Of a stretch of 64,000 nucleotides of DNA, positions 29,214 to 37,281 are shown piece after piece. The stretch's first letter is position 1; each line of letters begins with the position of its first letter. A program made the translations under genes and the position numbers. The stretch is from the NCBI GenBank assembly GCA_002842435.1, contig PHCX01000008.1, positions 1 to 64,000 of the forward strand, given 5' to 3'. The stretch is from Betaproteobacteria bacterium HGW-Betaproteobacteria-1 (lineage in GTDB: Bacteria; Pseudomonadota; Gammaproteobacteria; Burkholderiales; Methylophilaceae). The notes under the pieces are model-generated. The model did no database searches, had not been told where the DNA came from, and saw only the letters and a list, made by a program, of their open reading frames with translations.

Positions 29214-29837
29214 ATGCCCCTGTTTCAAAATGCCAGCTTTTACATCTCCGCGCACAACCTGCGTGATCTGCCGCCGCCAGCGGGGGTCGAGGTCGCGTTT
29301 GCGGGGCGCTCCAATGCCGGCAAATCCAGCGCGCTCAACACGATGGCCAACCACAACCGGCTCGCCTATGTCAGCAAGCAACCTGGCCGCACCCAGCTGA
29401 TCAACTTTTTCGCGTTGGGTGATGAGCGCTTTCTGGTCGACCTGCCGGGCTATGGTTATGCCAAAGTGCCGCAGGCCATGCGCGAACACTGGCAGATGAC
29501 GCTGTCCGCCTATCTCAGCTACCGCACGTCATTGCACGGACTGGTGCTGGTCATGGACTGCCGCCATCCGCTCACGCCTCTTGACCGGCAGATGCTCGAC
29601 TGGTTCTGCCCCAGCGGCAAGCCGGTACATGTTTTGCTGACCAAGTCCGACAAGCTGTCGCGCAACGCCGCCAACCAGACCCTGCAAGCGGTTAAAAAGG
29701 AACTGAACGAAACCTGGGGAAATTGCACGGTACAGCTCTTTTCCAGCCTGAAGAAACAGGGTGTGGAAGAAGCCGAAAAGATCATCGGCCAGTGGTTATT
29801 TGCGGATGAAGATAAGGTCCCAGACACCATGGCCTAG
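29214..29837 (+). CDS. engB: Ribosome biogenesis GTPase EngB/YsxC
   Basis: Essential small GTPase acting in 50S subunit assembly. The 207-aa protein has G1 [10 protein letters not shown]3 [10 protein letters not shown], and G4 TKSDKL, in the order expected for the TrmE-Era-EngA-YihA group. It is divergent from cytochrome c4, and its last 42 bp overlap the 3' end of trmB on the other strand. Confidence 0.96.
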   Translation: MPLFQNASFYISAHNLRDLPPPAGVEVAFAGRSNAGKSSALNTMANHNRLAYVSKQPGRTQLINFFALGDERFLVDLPGYGYAKVPQAMREHWQMTLSAYLSYRTSLHGLVLVMDCRHPLTPLDRQMLDWFCPSGKPVHVLLTKSDKLSRNAANQTLQAVKKELNETWGNCTVQLFSSLKKQGVEEAEKIIGQWLFADEDKVPDTMA

Positions 29838-30500
29838 ATTCAGGCCGCGCTTCTCGAACTTGGTCAGCGGCCGGTAATCCGGTCGCGGGGCATAATCCTT
29901 CGCGGTGTTTTCCAGCAAGGGCTCGGCACTCAGCACTTCCAGCACCCATTCCGCATACTCTTGCCAATCCGTCGCCACATGAATGTAAGCGCCCGCTTTC
30001 AACTTGCTGCATAGCATGCTGATGAACGCCGGCTGAATCAAACGCCGCTTGTTATGGCGCTTCTTGTGCCAGGGATCGGGGAAGAAGATATGTACGCCAT
30101 CCAGCGCACCATCGGCAATCATGTTGTTCAGCACTTCCACTGCGTCGTGCTGCACCAGCCGCAGGTTGGTCAGCTGTGAAGCCTCGATCAGCCTGAGCAG
30201 ATTGCCTACACCGGGGCCGTGCACCTCGATACCCAGATAATCGATGTCCGGATTGGCAGCCGCGATTGCTGCCGTGCTGTCGCCCATGCCGAAACCGATT
30301 TCCAGAATCTTGAGGCTGCCGGCACGGCCGAACAAAGCATCCAAGTCCAGCAGTTCCGGTTTGTAGGCAACACCGAAACGCGGCATGTTGGCCTCGATCG
30401 CGCGCTGCTGGGCAGGCGTCAAGCGACCCTGACGCAGGACAAAACTGCGTATCGGCCGGTGCTTCAAATCCTCGTTTGCGGATGTGTCTTTTTCGGACAT
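29796..30500 (-). CDS. trmB: tRNA (guanine-N7-)-methyltransferase
   Basis: Methylates G46 in the tRNA variable loop using SAM. The 234-aa protein has the SAM motif [23 protein letters not shown], and the TrmB hallmark [21 protein letters not shown]. It ends in [10 protein letters not shown], the expected C-terminus, so the 42-bp convergent overlap with engB is genuine coding on both strands. Confidence 0.96.
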   Translation of the reverse strand: MSEKDTSANEDLKHRPIRSFVLRQGRLTPAQQRAIEANMPRFGVAYKPELLDLDALFGRAGSLKILEIGFGMGDSTAAIAAANPDIDYLGIEVHGPGVGNLLRLIEASQLTNLRLVQHDAVEVLNNMIADGALDGVHIFFPDPWHKKRHNKRRLIQPAFISMLCSKLKAGAYIHVATDWQEYAEWVLEVLSAEPLLENTAKDYAPRPDYRPLTKFEKRGLNLGHGVWDLIFIRK

Positions 30501-30572
30501 GGTGATCTGCGCTCAATAATAAGGCGGCGATTATACCTGAGTCGTTCAGGGTGGTTTCGTCGATTGCCCAGC

Positions 30573-30733
30573 TAAAGCGTATGCGACCGGTCGCCTTGTG
30601 GCGTCAAGGTCGCGACGAAGGAGCGGGCCCTTGACGGACACAACCCTTGCGGTACATGACCCTTGCGGTGCACCCCATCCCGCTCACTCATTTAATCAGC
30701 GCCGCCTTAAAGCGTATGCGACCGGTCACCTTG
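30573..30733. repeat. 26-bp direct repeat copied from the 3' end of the MidA-like gene
   Basis: The segments 30573-30598 and 30708-30733 match at 25 of 26 positions. The second copy spans the last codons and stop of the MidA-like gene; the first lies 135 bp beyond it. Between them is a smaller tandem copy of ACCCTTGCGGT (30642-30668). The 206-bp gap between trmB and the methyltransferase gene otherwise shows no gene. Confidence 0.75.
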
Positions 30734-31864
30734 CAAAAATCCGAGCAGCGAACACTCACATTGCTTGCCCAACGCCATCACCTTGAACAACTCTCCCATC
30801 TCGGCAGGCGAAAGCAGCTTCTGCGCTTGCGCTGCCAGCGGTGCATAAAGCGCCATATCCTGCGGTGAAACGCGACTTAGCAACCCCGTAATACCGCAGT
30901 TGATGAGGAACTGCGCCTGCCCGCAATAACCCTTCAACTCCAGGCCATTCGCCAGCGCCGTCTGCGCCACAGTGCTGAAATCAACATGCGCAGTAATGTC
31001 CTGCAAGCCAGGATAAAGGAAGGGATCATCATGGGCATAATGCCGGTAATGGCACATCAGGGTGCCCTGATTGCGTTGCGGATGGTAATACTCGCGCCGC
31101 GGGAAACCGTAATCAATAAACAGCATGACCCCGCTTTCCAGCACCTGCGCCAGGCTGCTCACCAGCCCGTTCGCTGCCGGACACAGCTCCGTCACATAAT
31201 CAGGCGGCAAATCCAGCCCGGCAAGCGAGGTCTGCAGTTGCTCGTTGGCCAATGGCCGCTCCGACCAGGCAAAGCCTTGCTCGCTTGCAACGACACCAAG
31301 TTCCAACGGCCCGCCAGCCGAAGTCTTGACGACATGCACCGGCAGGGCGTCCAGCACCTCATTGGCCAGAATCATGCCGCTGAAATTCTCAGGCAAGGCA
31401 TCCAGCCACTGCACCCTGCTCAAAAGTTCTGGCGACAACCTTGCCGCCAGCGTCCGTTGCTGCACCTCACGTAAATAAGCACTGACTTCCAGAATCAGGT
31501 AACGCCCCGGCAACAGTTGCAGCCGCTCCAGTTCAAGCAACAGCTCGGCAGCAAGGCTGCCGGTTCCCGCCCCCAGTTCCAGCAGGTCGCCCGATGTAGC
31601 CTCCAGCACCTGTGCTGCCTGCCTTGCCAGACATTGCGCGAACAACGGCGAGATCTCCGGCGCCGTGACAAAATCCCCGCCATGCCCGAACTTTTTTGCC
31701 CCACCGCTGTAATAACCAAGTCCCGGCGCATACAATGCAAGCTGCATGTAGCGGGCGAAATCGATCCAGCCCTGGTTCCCGGCAATCTCTGTTTTGATTT
31801 TTTGTGCCAGCATTTCGCTGTGCGCAATGGCTTCAGTGTCAGGAGCAGGTAAGGTAGCGTTCAT
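30707..31864 (-). CDS. SAM-dependent methyltransferase, MidA/NDUFAF7 family
   Basis: The 385-aa protein belongs to the COG1565 family. The eukaryotic member NDUFAF7/MidA methylates an arginine of a complex I subunit; the bacterial substrate is not established. Visible: FARYMQLALYAPGLGYYSGG, FVTAPEISPLFAQCLARQ, the SAM-binding LLELGAGTGSLA and LFIDYGFPRREYYHPQR. It is divergent from the pteridine-reductase-like gene 85 bp away. The 3' end is partly duplicated downstream. Confidence 0.9.
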   Translation of the reverse strand: MNATLPAPDTEAIAHSEMLAQKIKTEIAGNQGWIDFARYMQLALYAPGLGYYSGGAKKFGHGGDFVTAPEISPLFAQCLARQAAQVLEATSGDLLELGAGTGSLAAELLLELERLQLLPGRYLILEVSAYLREVQQRTLAARLSPELLSRVQWLDALPENFSGMILANEVLDALPVHVVKTSAGGPLELGVVASEQGFAWSERPLANEQLQTSLAGLDLPPDYVTELCPAANGLVSSLAQVLESGVMLFIDYGFPRREYYHPQRNQGTLMCHYRHYAHDDPFLYPGLQDITAHVDFSTVAQTALANGLELKGYCGQAQFLINCGITGLLSRVSPQDMALYAPLAAQAQKLLSPAEMGELFKVMALGKQCECSLLGFLQGDRSHTL

Positions 31865-31949
31865 AGACCCGGATTATAATGGCTTGGCAGGCTAGCCAGT
31901 TTTTTTGGCCAGATTTTTTGGCTACCCATTTTGACAACAAAGGCATTCA

Positions 31950-32726
31950 TTGGAACCCAGCGTGAGCGATAGCACAGAAAACAGCCTTGAGAATAAAGTC
32001 ATCCTCATCACCGGCGGTGCCAAGCGCGTGGGCGCTGCCATTTGCCGCATGCTGCACGCCGGTGGCGCCAAACTGATGATCCACTACCGGCAATCCGCAT
32101 CCGAAGCACGCGCACTGCAGGCCGAACTCAACCTGCAGCGGCCGAACTCGGTCGCCATCATTCACGGCGACCTGCTCAACTTGGCCGTACTGCCCAAACT
32201 GGTGCAGGAAACCGTGCAGCATTTCGGCCGTCTCGATGTGCTAATCAACAATGCCTCAAGCTATTACGCCACCGAACTGGGCGATATCGGCGACGACCAG
32301 TGGCAAGACCTGATCGGCTCCAACCTGAAAGCGCCGCTATTCCTGTCGCAGGCCGCCGCTGCCGAACTGGCCAAGACCAAAGGCTGCATCGTCAACATCA
32401 CGGATATGCATGTGGAACGCCCGAAAAAAGGCTATGTCGTCTACAGCGTTGCCAAGGCTGGGCTGGTCACCCTGACCAAGTCACTGGCACACGAAATGGC
32501 GCCCGATGTCCGCGTCAACGCCGTAGCCCCCGGCCCTGTCATGTGGCCGGAAGACAACCCCCAATTCGACGAAGTCTATCGAAAAAGAGTGATCTCGCAG
32601 ACCCTGTTGAAACGCATCGGCGAAGGCGACGATGTGGCTAAAGCGGTTCGCTTCCTGATACAGGATGCGCCGTTCATGACCGGGCAGGTGATTGCCGTCG
32701 ATGGTGGGCGCTCGCTGAATCTTTGA
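31950..32726 (+). CDS. Short-chain dehydrogenase, pteridine reductase-like
   Basis: The 258-aa NAD(P)H-dependent reductase of the SDR family has the cofactor loop TGGAKRVGAAI, NNAS, and the catalytic Tyr-Lys in YSVAKAG. The TGGAKRVG variant and the GPVMWPEDNP loop resemble pteridine/dihydromonapterin reductases (FolM/PTR1) rather than FabG. The start is probably TTG at 31950, with AAAGG 8 nt upstream; a GTG at 31962 is the alternative. It is the last ordinary chromosomal gene before the CRISPR-remnant island. Confidence 0.85.
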   Translation: MEPSVSDSTENSLENKVILITGGAKRVGAAICRMLHAGGAKLMIHYRQSASEARALQAELNLQRPNSVAIIHGDLLNLAVLPKLVQETVQHFGRLDVLINNASSYYATELGDIGDDQWQDLIGSNLKAPLFLSQAAAAELAKTKGCIVNITDMHVERPKKGYVVYSVAKAGLVTLTKSLAHEMAPDVRVNAVAPGPVMWPEDNPQFDEVYRKRVISQTLLKRIGEGDDVAKAVRFLIQDAPFMTGQVIAVDGGRSLNL

Positions 32727-32768
32727 ACCTCATAAAAATCGGCCCGCAATGTATGCCGCTACCTTCCC

Positions 32769-32789
32769 GTTGTTGCTCCCTCTCATCGC
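32769..32789 (+). CRISPR. Remnant of a type II-C CRISPR repeat, first half only
   Basis: The 21 nt GTTGTTGCTCCCTCTCATCGC resemble the 5' half of Neisseria/Pasteurella type II-C repeats (GTTGTAGCTCCCTTTCTCAT... from memory). They pair with the anti-repeat at 37490-37511: CTCTCATC matches GATGAGAG exactly over 8 bp. The opening GTTGT pairs with ACAAT, and unpaired TCCC faces CCGTT as in known type II-C duplexes. The sequence diverges after CGC, and no second repeat or spacer is visible, so no array survives here. Confidence 0.5.
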
Positions 32790-32809
32790 TTTCAGAAGAA
32801 CTCTATCGC

Positions 32810-33160
32810 CTACTCCATGTTCTTACACGGAGTAGCTTTTGCGTAGCAGTAATGTTTACTCCCCATTTTTCTGCACTGAATCGATTTTGTGTATCGGTTA
32901 GCATGTTTCCAATGCGCAAAATCCGGCCCGTACTCCTCCTTGACCCGCTTGCGCCAAAGGTTGAGCGCCGCCTCCTTGGCCCGTTTCTCCCTGTGGTAAG
33001 CGTCAGACAGTTTGCCGGCTATCTCCTCGAGCAGACAACCATTTTCCGTCGTCACCGGGGTTGGCGGCGCGGGTCTCTGGCGCATTGTTCCCTGAGCCAT
33101 TGTCGTTGCTGAAAAATGCAGACCAAAAACCAAAACCATAATGGCAAGAACAAGTTTCAT
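32810..33160 (-). CDS. Small secreted Cys-containing protein of unknown function
   Basis: I do not recognise a family. The 116-aa product has a clear signal peptide (KLVLAIMVLVFGLHFSATTMA, cleaved near residue 23), a Pro-rich stretch and a charged helical middle (LSDAYHREKRAKEAALNLW). The Cys/aromatic-rich end has four Cys after the signal (about 42, 95, 104, 111), which could form disulfides. It is the last gene of the minus-strand island block, and its stop lies within the inferred left junction. The 28-bp gap to the broken lipoprotein gene suggests one transcript. Confidence 0.7.
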   Translation of the reverse strand: MKLVLAIMVLVFGLHFSATTMAQGTMRQRPAPPTPVTTENGCLLEEIAGKLSDAYHREKRAKEAALNLWRKRVKEEYGPDFAHWKHANRYTKSIQCRKMGSKHYCYAKATPCKNME

Positions 33161-33188
33161 ATACTCCTCCGTTCAATTAAACATGCGT

Positions 33189-33755
33189 TTAGAGCAGCGC
33201 CTTTGTCAGCCTTGTCAGACTCTCGCGCATCTTCTGTTTTTCTTCCAGCGCTGCCTGGCGTCGATTATTGCCGCTGAGAAGAATGGATACTGTTTCTTCA
33301 TCACTGTTGGCAAAGATGTAGACCCGTCCACGATCCTTGCGCAAAATAGCGCTCAGCGTGGGGGTTGAGGCAATGAGATCAAATAACCCAGACCCAGAGG
33401 CAACCTCGCCAAATTGCCCGTTCTTTTCATGATTGAGGACCTCAGAACTGTCCCAAATGTGAATGCTTGCCCTGAGAACCGTCTCGCCCGCTTCATTTTG
33501 CCAGGCGCATGTGGTTTCTTGTTTTGTGCGCTCGGCAACAAAATTTAGTGTGGCGGAATATTCCTCTTCCAGACGCGCCTAGGGCCACCATTCGCATGGA
33601 TGTCCATTGACCAGTTTCGTCCAATGCGCCTGATCGAACACACGCTGATTTTCCGAATTACTTGCGTCTCGTGTTGGCGCATCACTTACCGCACCATCAT
33701 CGCAGGCGGAAAGGAACGCTAACAAGAGTATCGTAGCCAGAAGAAATCTTTTCAT
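33189..33755 (-). pseudogene. Lipoprotein gene interrupted by an in-frame amber codon
   Basis: From ATG 33755 a lipoprotein signal (KRFLLATILLLAFLSAC, lipobox LSAC, Cys18) leads into 58 codons ending HPCEWWP, then TAG at 33579-33581. The same frame stays open for 129 more codons to TAA at 33189: it continues ARLEEEYSATLNFVAERTK, includes TTCAWQNEAGETVLRASIH and ends in a charged helix. One frame, one coherent soluble sequence and no start codon near the restart indicate a 188-codon gene with an amber mutation. Natural suppression is the alternative. Function unknown. Confidence 0.75.
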
Positions 33756-33765
33756 TGAACGCCCC

Positions 33766-34740
33766 TCATTCCTGCACACCGGGAAGGCCGTGTGCGGCAC
33801 CATATCCAAGCGCACGCATCTTGATCTCGTGCTCCAGTGCCTTGATCCGCACCCGATATTCAGCGCGGCAATCGTTGCCGGCGCGGCCTTTGGCGCAGAC
33901 CTCCGCCATTTCGCGTGACAACGCCTGAATTTCCCTTCCGCTGGCCATGATCCATGCACTCAGATCATTCGCCTCGGAAAGCCCTGTGGTCGTGAAGGCC
34001 GAAACGACACGAAAACGGGATAGATCGAGCGATCTGTTGGCACCAGACAGATGATCAAGATGCATCTCGAAGCTCTCTGTGCCGACCGGCATGACATGAA
34101 TATGGCGTACCACGCGATTCTTGCGCGCAATCTGGTCCTTGATCACACCGACACCGGGGCCGAGAAACGGCACTTGCGTTGGAGTCGTTGAGATGCCGGG
34201 ATCGAACCAGAAGCTGATCCAGCTTCCATCACGGCCCTGTCCGCGCAGATGTTCCAGACCGCGCGCCTCGGGCAGGCAGCACGGTGCCGCCGTTTGATCG
34301 CTTTCCCGCGCAGAGGCAAAGAAATGCTCTGCATTCAGCTCTGAGAGGGCGGGCATGATTGTCGCAACCCAATCACTCGCGCCAAGCGGCAGGCAGACCT
34401 CTCCAGTTTGCGAATGTATGCCGCAAGCCATCAAATTGCCGGGGCGATACAGGACATGATGGATCTGCAAACCTGGCACGTCTGGCATTCCGAGTGCCCA
34501 TAGCGTTATGTGCGGATTATCGAGCACCATGGAGCCGTCGCGGGAGTTGACCAGCACGGTGAAAGGGCCAGAAGCCTGTGTCGAGCGCAGCGTCACACGC
34601 ATTTCGAGATCGAAGACAAAACGCCCAACACCTGATTGTGGATTTGGCGTGAAACGACTTTGCGCATCGAAATCGGCGCCCAGAGCCGGCCAGACCCAAA
34701 CGACCGACAGGATGCAAATTATCCGGATCAAAATCCTCAT
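33766..34740 (-). CDS. Secreted protein of unknown function
   Basis: The 324-aa product has a signal peptide (RILIRIICILSVVWVWPALGA, cleavage near residue 22) and a beta-rich body with no motif I can name. Its last ~60 residues are helical and include two Cys (CAKGRAGNDCRAEY). It is translationally coupled to the OmpA-like gene by a 4-bp ATGA overlap and followed by the lipoprotein gene 10 bp later. The three were therefore probably one operon in the donor, making an envelope complex or a lipid/polymer-handling system (inference). Confidence 0.75.
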   Translation of the reverse strand: MRILIRIICILSVVWVWPALGADFDAQSRFTPNPQSGVGRFVFDLEMRVTLRSTQASGPFTVLVNSRDGSMVLDNPHITLWALGMPDVPGLQIHHVLYRPGNLMACGIHSQTGEVCLPLGASDWVATIMPALSELNAEHFFASARESDQTAAPCCLPEARGLEHLRGQGRDGSWISFWFDPGISTTPTQVPFLGPGVGVIKDQIARKNRVVRHIHVMPVGTESFEMHLDHLSGANRSLDLSRFRVVSAFTTTGLSEANDLSAWIMASGREIQALSREMAEVCAKGRAGNDCRAEYRVRIKALEHEIKMRALGYGAAHGLPGVQE

Positions 34741-35795
34741 TGCCGCACAAGCTCCACGCGCCGGTTTTTCGCCCGACCTTCCGGCGTGTCATTGCTGGCA
34801 ATCGACGCTGTGCTGCCTTTGCCCTGCGCTTCAAGACGTCCGGCAGCAATGCCATATTGCATTACAAGCGCTGCACGAACGGCCTCGGCGCGTGCCTGTG
34901 AGAGGCTCATATTCGCTTCGAACTTTCCCGTGCTGTCCGTATGGCCGACGATAGCCAGGCGGATATCCGGCATTGCCGTCATCAATTGGGCAACCTCGGT
35001 CAAAGCGGCTGCGCTTTCGGGGCGAAGCACGGCCTTGCCGGTATCAAAATAGATGCCTTGCAGATCAACCCGGCCATCACGTTTCAAATTATCGGCAAGG
35101 GTCGTTGCAGAAACCATCCCGTCCTGCATCATCCCCACCTCAACCGTGTGTATATAGTGAATCTGCGGGTTGATCGCGACCACAGCGAACAGCTTGCGGT
35201 CACTCTGGAACAGATGGCCGGTCAGATAGCGAATGTCGCCCGCGACACCAAGGTTGATGCCGTTGATGGATTGCCAACTGGGTTGCTTCGCCGGATTGCC
35301 GCATTCGCGCCGCTTAGCGCAGGAAAAGTCGATGACAAAGCCGAGTCCGGTCAGCGCCTGCTTGTAATTGCCCGCTATCTCAAGTGTTGAACGCCCTTCA
35401 GGATTATCATATTTACGACGAGACAGGCGTCCCTCAAGCGTTTCAGTTAGCGGCTCGCGATCAAAGCCGATAATGCGCTCATACTCATTGAATGCATCAA
35501 TGTTCTCGTCACGCAGAACCGATCCCTGATAGGGGGCGATCGCAAATGCTGCGCCGGACAAGCTTTGTTGTTCGACTTGCGGTTCCTGGGCGGGCTCCTC
35601 TACTGACTGGCATTCCCCGCTACCGAGCGCACAACGGGTAACGCGGCGCGTTTCCACATCCGCCTTGCGCTCAACTTCCTTTTTGGCGGCACGCTCAACG
35701 GTTTTTTTCAACACTTCACCAAAATCCTGTGCCTGAACCTGCATGGTCGGTGAAACACATAGGCAGATCAGCAACATTAACCGGGACAATTTCAT
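34737..35795 (-). CDS. OmpA-family protein with DUF4892-like N-terminal region
   Basis: The 352-aa protein has a signal peptide (residues 1-22). A short charged segment follows, then a region about 75-230 with APYQGSVL, LEGRLSRRKYDNPEGRS and NYKQALTGLGFVIDFSC that resembles DUF4892 proteins from memory. A C-terminal OmpA peptidoglycan-binding domain spans about 240-350: VDLQGIYFDTGKAVL, VGHTDSTGKFEANMSLSQ, RAKNRRVELV. The diaminopimelate-binding Asp/Arg positions are present. Probably peptidoglycan-associated. Its start lies 22 bp after the autotransporter remnant. Confidence 0.85.
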   Translation of the reverse strand: MKLSRLMLLICLCVSPTMQVQAQDFGEVLKKTVERAAKKEVERKADVETRRVTRCALGSGECQSVEEPAQEPQVEQQSLSGAAFAIAPYQGSVLRDENIDAFNEYERIIGFDREPLTETLEGRLSRRKYDNPEGRSTLEIAGNYKQALTGLGFVIDFSCAKRRECGNPAKQPSWQSINGINLGVAGDIRYLTGHLFQSDRKLFAVVAINPQIHYIHTVEVGMMQDGMVSATTLADNLKRDGRVDLQGIYFDTGKAVLRPESAAALTEVAQLMTAMPDIRLAIVGHTDSTGKFEANMSLSQARAEAVRAALVMQYGIAAGRLEAQGKGSTASIASNDTPEGRAKNRRVELVRQ

Positions 35796-35816
35796 TTTTA
35801 TTCTCCTGACACGTCT

Positions 35817-36020
35817 CTAGAATTTGACCTGCAGTCTGGCCTGCACTCCGTGGCCGGAAAGACCGGAGCCAAGTCGACCGCGGTAGAAATACCAAAGCTG
35901 GCGCTTTGCGAGATATCGACGCTCGGATCCGCATCGAGCATGAGCGCATCTTTGGCGAGCGGAATGCCCACGATGGTGAAAATGTCTCCACTCGAGGTAG
36001 CCGTTGTCATGTGCAACAGA
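35817..36020 (-). pseudogene. C-terminal fragment of an autotransporter beta-barrel, frameshifted
   Basis: Frame 1 reads ATSSGDIFTIVGIPLAKDAL, then a strand ending ASFGIS (to about 35886). After a one-base loss, the next frame continues YRGRLGSGLSGHGVQARL and ends QVKF with a terminal Phe. Joined, this matches the last strands of autotransporter barrels (pattern: G.P.A.DA...LG..Y.G....GV......F, from family knowledge). The passenger and most of the barrel are absent upstream, where 36021-36299 holds no recognisable gene. It is a non-functional relic. Confidence 0.65.
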
Positions 36021-36233
36021 GCACACCGCCCATAATCACGCAATGAATAGCCGTGCAGAAAGTCAGATTCCCAGTTTTGCGAATTGATTCTTCCCGCCAC
36101 AAAGCATCCCTCAGTTCTGAGCTTCAACAATAAACTGCCCGGAGAAGCCAATCAGCGCGTGGAACCAACGACCCGCTACCAAAGGAGGTCGCTCCCGTTA
36201 TCAGTCAGTTGAAAACTATAAACGGCCCAGACG

Positions 36234-36258
36234 TGTGCCGCTTTGTCTGAGCGGCACA
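36234..36258. terminator. Hairpin downstream of the AraC-type gene
   Basis: A 9-bp perfect stem (TGTGCCGCT/AGCGGCACA) with a 7-nt loop lies 42 bp beyond the regulator stop on the minus strand. No T-run follows, so factor-independent termination is doubtful. It is the only structure I see in 36021-36299. Confidence 0.35.
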
Positions 36259-36299
36259 AAGGATAGGACTGTACGGCACTTTTTTGGAGGAGGGAGGGG

Positions 36300-37268
36300 C
36301 TATCGTCTCAGCAAGAGGCCAGAGGAAAATGCATTTCGCGTATCGCTTGGCGTCATCCCGAAGCGCTTGCGGAAAGCACGATTGAACCAGGTCAGATCGC
36401 CGAAGCCGGATTCGAAGGCAAGAAAAGCGATCGTTTCATGGCGCCAGGCCGGATCGCAAAGCCGATCATGAGCGCGTATCAGGCGTTGCTCCAGCACGAA
36501 ATCGGTAAAACTTGTACGCTCATCCGCAAACAGAGCGCGCAAATAACGCTCGGAAATGCAGTGACGTTTGCTTATCCATGCAACGCCAAGTTCCGGATCG
36601 GTCAGATGGGATTTAATATCCGTCTGAATTGCCTTCAACCTGGCAGCTCTTACACCGCGCCCCTTCCCGTCATTGATAGTATCAACCGAGACACCAAAGA
36701 CCATGTGGACGAGATCAAGAATATGTGCGGCACATTGTTCGATACTTGGCTGCGAAAGCAATTCTGCCTCGCCACAGAAACTTCGAACATAATTGGAGAA
36801 CAGCCGGACTTCCGGTTTATCAGCAACATGCCCCCCTTTGCGCAAGAGCGAGTCAATGTCGATCCTGTGCCTTGCCAGATGATCACGCGACAATGTCAGC
36901 ATGAGCGCAGAAAAATCGCTGCTGGTCTCGCAAGACATGGACCGATCGGCTTGCCAGATATGGAGATCCCCGGGACGGAACTCTCTTTCCCGCACACCAT
37001 CCCATGTGGCCCGAAGGCGGGTTCTGTCATCAATGCACAAGATGACGTCGTTCGAACAGTTTTGTGCCATAGAGCGCGTCCGCTCCAGTCGCACTGCAGA
37101 CCCGGTGAAGGCGCCAATGGTCAACGCTTCCACGCGCCTTACCGAAGCATTGAGCGCGGGAACACCCGAACCAGTAGGCGTAGCGTTCAAACAGACGAAA
37201 TCCGCCCAAGCGCCCTTGACCTCGTCCATGCCTTCAAACCGATCCGAGCTGACCGAATGAACTGTCAT
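36300..37268 (-). CDS. AraC-family transcriptional regulator
   Basis: The 322-aa protein has an N-terminal cupin-like ligand/dimer domain (AraC-binding-like 2 type; FRPGDLHIWQADRSMSCET). The C-terminal pair of helix-turn-helix motifs covers about 220-315: LGVAWISKRHCISERYLRALFADE and IAFLAFESGFGDLTWFNRAFRKRFGMTPSD. A good GGAGGG site precedes ATG 37268. In alphaproteobacteria regulators of this build often sit beside autotransporter genes. Here the likely target survives only as a fragment, so the regulator may control the OmpA-like operon or be a relic. Confidence 0.9.
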   Translation of the reverse strand: MTVHSVSSDRFEGMDEVKGAWADFVCLNATPTGSGVPALNASVRRVEALTIGAFTGSAVRLERTRSMAQNCSNDVILCIDDRTRLRATWDGVREREFRPGDLHIWQADRSMSCETSSDFSALMLTLSRDHLARHRIDIDSLLRKGGHVADKPEVRLFSNYVRSFCGEAELLSQPSIEQCAAHILDLVHMVFGVSVDTINDGKGRGVRAARLKAIQTDIKSHLTDPELGVAWISKRHCISERYLRALFADERTSFTDFVLEQRLIRAHDRLCDPAWRHETIAFLAFESGFGDLTWFNRAFRKRFGMTPSDTRNAFSSGLLLRR

Positions 37269-37281
37269 GTACCCTCCAAAA

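Noticed and set aside
29796..29837. Frameshift or mis-assembly at the engB/trmB overlap
   Set aside because: Both proteins end with family-typical sequence, so a genuine 42-bp convergent overlap is the better explanation.
32727..32810. Possible CRISPR array
   Set aside because: Only one half-repeat is present and no second repeat or regular spacing is seen, so I list a remnant, not an array.
33353..33541. 62-codon minus-strand frame
   Set aside because: It lies in another frame inside the readthrough part of the amber-interrupted lipoprotein gene, whose frame is longer and more protein-like.
35716..35991. 91-codon minus-strand frame
   Set aside because: It overlaps the OmpA-like gene start and the autotransporter relic; Ser/Arg-rich out-of-frame composition.
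36234..36258. Mobile-element end formed by the TGTGCCGCT inverted repeat
   Set aside because: The arms are 7 nt apart and no matching copy was seen elsewhere in the island, so a local hairpin is the simpler reading.
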